This document shows, one piece after another, positions 58,897 through 64,000 of a DNA stretch of 64,000 nt. The translations under genes were made by a program, and so were the position numbers. The notes beneath the pieces are model-generated. The model saw only the letters and a list, made by a program, of their open reading frames with translations. It ran no database searches and had not been told where the DNA came from. The stretch is from Truepera sp. (GTDB taxonomy: Bacteria > Deinococcota > Deinococci > Deinococcales > Trueperaceae). How positions within the stretch are numbered: position 1 is the stretch's first letter; each line of letters begins with the position of its first letter. The stretch lies in the NCBI GenBank assembly GCA_032027045.1, contig JAVSMU010000001.1, positions 1,996,039-2,060,038 on the forward strand. Reading direction: 5' to 3'.

Positions 58897-61422
58897 ATGA
58901 CCGAGACGATAGCCAGCGCCGGCGCAGCAGGGCACGCCGAGCGCTACGCACCCGAGAACGTCGAAAAGAAGTGGCAGCAGCGCTGGCGCGAGCAGGGACT
59001 CTACGAGGTCGACCTGCAAGGCGACAGCCGTCCCAAGTACTACTTCCTGACCATGTACCCCTACCCGTCGGGCGACCTGCACATCGGGCACTGGTACGCG
59101 GAGGCCCCGGCCGACGCCGCCGCGCGCTACAAGCGCATGCGCGGCTACAACGTGCTCTTCCCCATGGGCTACGACGCCTTCGGCCTGCCGGCCGAGAACG
59201 CCGCCGTCCGGGCCGCGCGGGCGGGCGACACCACCGTGCACCCGGCCAGGTTGACCTACGACCGCATCGCCCACATGACACGGCAGTTCGAGCAGATGGG
59301 CGCGATGTTCGACTGGTCGAAGCGCATCGTGACCTGCGATCCCGAGTACTACAAGTGGAACCAGTGGTTCTTCATCAAGATGCTCGAGCGCGGCCTGGCC
59401 TACCGCAAGGAGTCGTTCGTCAACTGGGACCCCGTCGATCAGACCGTGCTCGCCAACGAGCAGGTCATCGACGGCCGCGGCGACCGCTCGGGCGCCCTGA
59501 TCGAGCGGCGGCTAATGCCCCAGTGGCACTACCGCATCACCGACTACGCCGAGGAACTCCTCGACTTCTCGGGACTCGACTGGCCCGAGCGCGTCGTCGC
59601 CATGCAGACGAACTGGATCGGGAGGTCGGAGGGCGCCGAGGTGACCTTCGAGACCGAGACCGGCGACGGCATCACCGTGTTCACCACGCGCCCCGACACG
59701 CTCTGGGGAGCCACCTTCATGGTGCTGGCGCCCGAGCACGAGCTCGTAGCGAAGCTGACGACGCCGGAGCGTAGGGACGCCGTGCGCGCCTACGTCGACG
59801 GCGCGAGCCACAAGTCCGACATCGACCGTATGGCCGACAGGGCGGAGAAGACGGGAGAGTTCCTTGGCGCTTACGCCGTGAACCCCGTGAACGGCGCGCG
59901 CATCCCCATCTGGATAGCCGACTACGTGCTCATGGGCTACGGCACCGGCGCCATCATGGCGGTGCCCTACGGCGACCAGCGCGACTTCGAGTTCGCTCGT
60001 GCTTTCGGGCTCGAGATCGTCCCGGTGGTGAAGCCCCCCGGAGTCACCGGTGAGCTGAACGCCGCCGAGCTGGGGGAGGCGTGGGCCGGCCCCGGCACCA
60101 TGATCAACTCGGGGCCGCTCGACGGCCTGGAGCATAACGGCGAGAAGGGCAGGAACAGCCCCGCCATCGCGGCCGCCATCGAGTTCCTGGAAAGCAAGGG
60201 CATCGGCCGCGCCCAGACCACCTATCGCCTGCGCGACTGGCTCATCAGCCGCCAGCGCTACTGGGGCACGCCCATCCCGGTCGTCTACTGCGACTCCTGC
60301 GGCATCGTGCCCGAGAAGTTCGAGAACCTCCCCGTGCTGCTGCCCGAGGACGTGGCCTTCATCCCGACGGGCGAGTCGCCGCTCAAGACGCACGAGAAGT
60401 TCCTCGAGACGACCTGCCCCGAGTGCGGCGGCAGCGCCACGCGCGAGACCGACACCATGGACACCTTCCAGGACTCCTCCTGGTACTGGTTCCGCTACCT
60501 CAGCCCGCACGACTCGGAGCGCCCGTTCGATCCCGAGCTCGCCGCCAAGTGGACGCCCGTCGACACCTACACGGGCGGCATCGAGCACGCCATCTTGCAC
60601 CTGCTCTACTCGCGCTTCTTCACCAAGGTCCTGCGCGACCTGGGCTTCACGGGCGAGAGCGAGCCGTTCAGGCGCCTTCGCAACCAGGGCATGATCCTGG
60701 GCTCCGACAACGAGAAGATGTCGAAGTCGCGCGGTAACGTCGTCAACCCCGACGACCTCGTCGCGCAGTACGGCGCCGACACGGTGCGCGCCTACCTCAT
60801 GTTCTTGGGTCCCTGGGACCAGGGCGCGCCGTGGAGCTACAGCGGCATCGACGGCCAGGCGCGCTTCCTCGCCCGCGTCTGGAACCTGGTGGTCGACGTC
60901 GCCAAGGCCGAGCCGGCGGCCGCCGTCCCGGAGTCCGACTTGCGGCGGGCCGTGCATCACGCCATCAAGGAAGTGACCGACGACTTCGAAGCTTTCCGCT
61001 TCAACACGGCCATCGCCGAGCTGATGACCCTTCAGAACGCCCTGCAGAAGGCCCGCGCCGGCGGACTGGCAGACACCGACACGTGGCGGCACGGCCTGGA
61101 GTCCTTACTGCTCCTCCTCGCGCCCATCGCGCCGCACGTGACCGAGGAGCTGTGGCACCGCCTCGGCCACGAGGATTCGGTGCACCTGCAGGCGTGGCCC
61201 ACTTACGATCCGGCGGCGCTGGTGGCCACCACGGTCACGCTCGCGGTGCAGGTGAACGGCAAGCTGCGCGGTCAGGTCGAGGTTAACGCGACCGACGACC
61301 AGGCGACCGTCCTGGCTGCCGCCAAGGGTGACCCGAACGTCGCCCGCCACTTGGAGGGCAAGACCATCGTGCGCGAGATAGTGGTGCCCGGCAAGCTCGT
61401 CAACTTCGTCGTGAAGGGTTGA
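58897..61422 (+). CDS. leuS: leucyl-tRNA synthetase
   Basis: This class I synthetase of 841 residues charges tRNA-Leu. The HIGH motif is His62-Ile-Gly-His65 in YPYPSGDLHIGHW, and KMSKS lies at 607-611 in NEKMSKSRGN. The CP1 editing domain (about 225-400) includes TTRPDTLWGATF and a GTGAIMAVP-like block. A zinc-type CDSCG and CPECG pair appears near 467-512. ATG 58897 has a TATACT -10 box at 58882-58887 and GGAGAG between, so the leader is at most a few nt. Confidence 0.97.
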   Translation: MTETIASAGAAGHAERYAPENVEKKWQQRWREQGLYEVDLQGDSRPKYYFLTMYPYPSGDLHIGHWYAEAPADAAARYKRMRGYNVLFPMGYDAFGLPAENAAVRAARAGDTTVHPARLTYDRIAHMTRQFEQMGAMFDWSKRIVTCDPEYYKWNQWFFIKMLERGLAYRKESFVNWDPVDQTVLANEQVIDGRGDRSGALIERRLMPQWHYRITDYAEELLDFSGLDWPERVVAMQTNWIGRSEGAEVTFETETGDGITVFTTRPDTLWGATFMVLAPEHELVAKLTTPERRDAVRAYVDGASHKSDIDRMADRAEKTGEFLGAYAVNPVNGARIPIWIADYVLMGYGTGAIMAVPYGDQRDFEFARAFGLEIVPVVKPPGVTGELNAAELGEAWAGPGTMINSGPLDGLEHNGEKGRNSPAIAAAIEFLESKGIGRAQTTYRLRDWLISRQRYWGTPIPVVYCDSCGIVPEKFENLPVLLPEDVAFIPTGESPLKTHEKFLETTCPECGGSATRETDTMDTFQDSSWYWFRYLSPHDSERPFDPELAAKWTPVDTYTGGIEHAILHLLYSRFFTKVLRDLGFTGESEPFRRLRNQGMILGSDNEKMSKSRGNVVNPDDLVAQYGADTVRAYLMFLGPWDQGAPWSYSGIDGQARFLARVWNLVVDVAKAEPAAAVPESDLRRAVHHAIKEVTDDFEAFRFNTAIAELMTLQNALQKARAGGLADTDTWRHGLESLLLLLAPIAPHVTEELWHRLGHEDSVHLQAWPTYDPAALVATTVTLAVQVNGKLRGQVEVNATDDQATVLAAAKGDPNVARHLEGKTIVREIVVPGKLVNFVVKG

Positions 61423-61437
61423 GGTAGGTAGACACCC

Positions 61438-62220
61438 TCACTGGGGCGCCAGCAGGACGACCTGTTGCAGCGTGGCCAGCTCGACGCTCGGGCGCACGAG
61501 GAAGGTGCGGCGCAGGTCGTTGGGGTCCGGGGGCAGCACCTCGACCACCTCGCCGACGCTGACGCCCGCGGGGAACAACCCCCCGTAGCTGGACGTCTCC
61601 ACGACGTCGCCTACGGCCACGGGCTGCTCGAGGATGAAGCGCGACACGCGCACGGTCCCGCCCACCTCGCCGATCGCCACGCCCTGGCCGCCCTTGCCCC
61701 TCACGGTCACGCCGACCCGCGACTGCGGATCGATGATCGTGCGCACCACGGCGGTGTTCGTTGCCACCTCGGTGACTATGCCGACGAGACCGGCAGCCAC
61801 CGTCACGGGCATGTTGCGCGCCACGCCGGAACTCTCGCCCAACCCCACGCGGAGGCGCCCGAGGTCTGCCGTGCCGTCCGCCCCGATGACCGGCGCCACC
61901 GCGACCACTCCGGGTGACTGGGTCTTCGCCACGTTGACGACGTCGCGGTAGCGCTCCAGTTCGAGTTCGAGCTGGCGCGACGCCTCACGCTCGGCCTCGA
62001 GCTGCACCTGAAGCTCGGCCACCAGGGCGCGGTGGTCGCGGCGGTCGACGGCGCTCTCAAGCGCCAGCCGGAGGTTGGTGCCGGCACGGTGCAATAGTTC
62101 GTGCGGCAGCGCCACGGCCGCCGTAACGTCCGCCGGCACCCTGCCGACGAACGCCGTGAACGCAACGGTGAAGAGGCCAAGGGCGATGAACACGTACCAG
62201 GCCCGCAGCAGGCTAGACAA
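61438..62220 (-). CDS. mreC: rod-shape determining protein MreC
   Basis: A 260-residue envelope protein. One membrane helix (about 8-27), a coiled coil (about 65-100) and two small beta domains follow (VVAVAPVIGADGTADLGRLRVG, GLVGIVTEVATNTAVVRTI, VETSSYGGLFPAGVSVGEV). MreC scaffolds lateral wall synthesis with MreB/MreD and RodA; mreB and mreD are not in the window, but the gene order continues maf-mreC as in other bacteria. TTG start overlaps the end of maf by 8 bp, with GGGAG 6 nt upstream. Confidence 0.92.
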   Translation of the reverse strand: MSSLLRAWYVFIALGLFTVAFTAFVGRVPADVTAAVALPHELLHRAGTNLRLALESAVDRRDHRALVAELQVQLEAEREASRQLELELERYRDVVNVAKTQSPGVVAVAPVIGADGTADLGRLRVGLGESSGVARNMPVTVAAGLVGIVTEVATNTAVVRTIIDPQSRVGVTVRGKGGQGVAIGEVGGTVRVSRFILEQPVAVGDVVETSSYGGLFPAGVSVGEVVEVLPPDPNDLRRTFLVRPSVELATLQQVVLLAPQ

Positions 62221-62836
62221 GGTTCACTCCCAGGCGCCTCGCGGCCAGCACCACGTTTACGAGGCTCAGCCCCATGACGTTCGGGTAACAGCCCTCGATG
62301 CCCGTCACCAGCGTGGCGCCCACGCCCTGGATGGCGTAACCGCCGGCCTTGTCGAGGCCCTCGCCGGAACGGCAGTAGGCGACGATCTCGGGCTCGCTCA
62401 AGGGCCGGAACTCGACCACAGTGCGCACCACGAACGACTCGCGGCGCCCGCCGTAGGCGAGCGCGTGCCCGGTGAACACCTCGTGCCGGCGGCCCGCCAG
62501 CCGCTCGATGAACCGGCGGTTCTCCTCGAAGCCGCTGGGCTTGTTGATGGCGACGCCGTCCAGGGTGACGGTCGTGTCGGCCCCGATGACCAGCGCCTCG
62601 TGGTTCTCCCAGGCGATCTCGAGTACCTTGGCCTGCGCCAGGCGCTCCACCAGGTGAGCGGGCGACTCGCCGTTGGCGGGGGTCTCGTCGACGCTCGGCG
62701 CCATCACCTCGAAGGTCAGCCCGAGGCTCGCCAGCAACTGCGCGCGGCGCGGCGAGGCGCTGGCGAGGACCAGCCGCGGCGACGCTCCGGGTTCGGTGAC
62801 GCGTCCTTGAGGTTGGACGAAGTTGACGGCGAGCAC
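62213..62836 (-). CDS. maf: Maf-family nucleotide pyrophosphatase
   Basis: A 207-residue house-cleaning enzyme that hydrolyses modified dTTP/UTP-type nucleotides. LVLASASPRRAQLLASLG (about 22-39) is the Maf signature. PSVDET, GADTTVTLDG with the catalytic Asp, KPSGFEENRRFIERLAGRRHEVFTG and GGYAIQGVGATLV follow. The start may lie a few codons downstream of 62836, because the first 19 residues precede the conserved core. It is cotranscribed with mreC, a common pairing. Confidence 0.93.
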   Translation of the reverse strand: MLAVNFVQPQGRVTEPGASPRLVLASASPRRAQLLASLGLTFEVMAPSVDETPANGESPAHLVERLAQAKVLEIAWENHEALVIGADTTVTLDGVAINKPSGFEENRRFIERLAGRRHEVFTGHALAYGGRRESFVVRTVVEFRPLSEPEIVAYCRSGEGLDKAGGYAIQGVGATLVTGIEGCYPNVMGLSLVNVVLAARRLGVNLV

Positions 62837-62973
62837 GTGACCAAGGATAACGGCTGCCGCGCCGCGGGTGGTGCCGGCCGGACTCCGGCGCCGATGCTGC
62901 AGCTCGGACGCCGGCGTTGGTGCTGCCCGCCTGACCCCGGCGCCGCCGGCCGACCTGACGGTATGCTCCGACC

Positions 62974-63669
62974 ATGACGGGAAAGCCTACCGGTATGGAA
63001 GCCATGAAGCAGGCCGCCGCCCTGCGCGCGCTGGCGCTGGTCGAGGACGGCATGCTCTTGGGTCTCGGCACGGGCAGCACGGCGCGCTGGCTGCTGGAGG
63101 GACTGGGCGCCAAGCTAAGGGACGGCACGCTCAAGAACGTGACGGGGGTGGCCACCTCGCGGCAGACGGAGGAACGCGCCGCCGCCCTGGGCATCGGGCT
63201 CGCGGAGCTGCCGGCCGGGGGGCTGGACCTGGCCATCGACGGCATGGACGAGGTGACCGCCGACCTACAGGTCATCAAGGGCCTCGGGGGAGCGCTCACG
63301 CGTGAGAAGATCGTCGCGGCCGCCGCCAAACGTTTCGTGCTGATAGGCGACGAGAGCAAGCGCGTGGGTCACCTCGGTGAGAGGGCGCCGCTGCCGGTCG
63401 AGGTCGTGAACTTCGGCACGAAGCGCCTGGTGCGCCTGCTGGCGGACCTGGGGGCGGAACCACGCCTGCGGCTGGCGGACGGAGCGCCGTTCGTGACCGA
63501 CAACGGCAACCTCGTCTACGACCTGCACTTCAGCACTCCTTTCGACGCCACGCGGACTGCGGAACTGCTGGCCGACATGCCCGGGGTGGTCGAGCACGGG
63601 CTGTTCCTCGGCATGGCGGAACGCGCGTTCATCGCGAGCAGGACCGGCGTGGACGAGGTCGTGGCTTGA
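62974..63669 (+). CDS. rpiA: ribose-5-phosphate isomerase A
   Basis: It interconverts ribose 5-phosphate and ribulose 5-phosphate in the pentose phosphate pathway. In 231 residues the phosphate loop GLGTGSTARW (about 30-39), DGMDEV (about 89-94) and KGLGGALTREKI with the catalytic Glu (about 104-115) are present. TATGCT (62962-62967) sits 6 nt upstream of the ATG, a leaderless arrangement. The stop overlaps the acpS start (TTGA). Confidence 0.96.
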   Translation: MTGKPTGMEAMKQAAALRALALVEDGMLLGLGTGSTARWLLEGLGAKLRDGTLKNVTGVATSRQTEERAAALGIGLAELPAGGLDLAIDGMDEVTADLQVIKGLGGALTREKIVAAAAKRFVLIGDESKRVGHLGERAPLPVEVVNFGTKRLVRLLADLGAEPRLRLADGAPFVTDNGNLVYDLHFSTPFDATRTAELLADMPGVVEHGLFLGMAERAFIASRTGVDEVVA

Positions 63670-64000
63670 TCGTCGCGGTGGGCCTGGACCTGGTGGAACT
63701 GTGGCGCATCCGCCGCTCCCTCGAGCGCTTCCCGGACAGGTTCGTGCCGCGCGTGTTCCACCCCGAAGAGCTGGAGGCCCTGGCGGGCCGGGGCGACATG
63801 GTGCCCGGGCTGGCGGCGCGTTTCGCGGCCAAGGAGGCCTTCCAGAAGTGCTGGAGCGAGCCGTTCGGCTGGCGTGACGTCTGGGTCGTCAAGGACGGCC
63901 TAAGGCCCAAGTTGCGCTTGGCGCCCGAGCTGACAGAGGCGTGCCGGGCCCGGGACCTCGTGGTGCACCTGTCGCTCACCCACGGCCGCGATCACGCCGC
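63666..64000 (+). CDS. acpS: holo-[acyl-carrier-protein] synthase, 3'-truncated
   Basis: It transfers 4'-phosphopantetheine from CoA to acyl carrier protein. About 111 residues are visible before the window ends. VGLDLVELWRIRRSLERFP contains the Mg-binding Asp near residue 8, and RFAAKEAFQKCW holds the second metal-binding Glu. The TTG start overlaps the rpiA stop by 4 bp, so the two genes are coupled. Confidence 0.92.
   Translation, partial: MIVAVGLDLVELWRIRRSLERFPDRFVPRVFHPEELEALAGRGDMVPGLAARFAAKEAFQKCWSEPFGWRDVWVVKDGLRPKLRLAPELTEACRARDLVVHLSLTHGRDHA

Noticed and set aside
59512-61092. Open frame of about 526 codons antisense to leuS
   Set aside because: Fully contained in leuS; composition and lack of motifs mark it as a shadow.
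61803-63359. Open frame of about 518 codons antisense to rpiA and overlapping maf and mreC
   Set aside because: It spans three recognisable genes, has no domain signal, and reads as Arg/Pro/Ala/Ser-rich shadow sequence.

Overview
The window is about 64 kb of high-GC bacterial chromosome, with tightly packed genes and many 1-4 bp stop/start overlaps. The best guess for the organism is Deinococcota, perhaps a Truepera-like lineage. This is an inference from three things: the overall gene set, the frequent TAnnnT -10 boxes lying 5-7 nt upstream of start codons (leaderless mRNAs, known to be common in Deinococcus), and the use of extended -10 promoters. No insertion sequence, prophage, CRISPR array or rRNA operon was seen. 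Both ends of the window cut genes (an EamA transporter and acpS).

Layout. 1-8.5 kb: arginine and proline metabolism (argG, a GNAT gene, argH, a short argA, mce, a VanZ gene, proC), a secreted protein, and tgt on the other strand. 8.5-17 kb: an envelope/exopolysaccharide-like locus. It has a leader with two copies of an unrecognised 72-nt structured RNA, two secreted GH26 glycosidases, a PQQ-type sugar dehydrogenase, a convergent membrane glycosyltransferase fused to a lytic-transglycosylase domain, a 3D-domain protein and an orphan FtsX/LolC-type permease. 17-21.9 kb: recX, a DUF3565 gene, tRNA-Pro, two hotdog-fold enzymes, a VUT transporter and an amidase.

22-33 kb: metal and redox functions. 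These are a cupredoxin bracketed by about 50-bp direct repeats, a VIT-family transporter, tRNA-Asn, a SHOCT protein preceded by a hidden 19-aa cistron, a cytochrome c, an OmpR-type two-component system with matching 11-bp-period boxes at three promoters, a DUF411 protein, a CopB-type ATPase, and merR-merA with a textbook MerR promoter. 33-49.6 kb: mazG, a DUF488 gene, an FMN reductase, B12-dependent ribonucleotide reductase with a 433-aa homing intein, purH, a PpiD/SurA-like foldase, tRNA-Arg, crcB, a GerMN protein, malic enzyme, a TPR protein, a small secreted protein and ffh.

49.7-64 kb: rpsP-khpA-rimM-trmD, an OmpH/Skp protein, an enlarged prepilin peptidase, argF-argC-argJ (argF preceded by an overlapping arginine-containing leader cistron made by a 35-bp duplication), lpdA, a short terminated transcript of about 125 nt, leuS, mreC, maf, rpiA and partial acpS.

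How the parts fit. Two arginine clusters supply seven arg-pathway genes; argJ recycles acetyl groups while the short argA can prime the cycle. The strongest candidate for something undescribed is the tandem RNA leader at 8.58-8.94 kb: two 72-nt elements with the same layout, compensatory changes in a 9-bp stem, and identical 3' cores, upstream of secreted polysaccharide-active genes.
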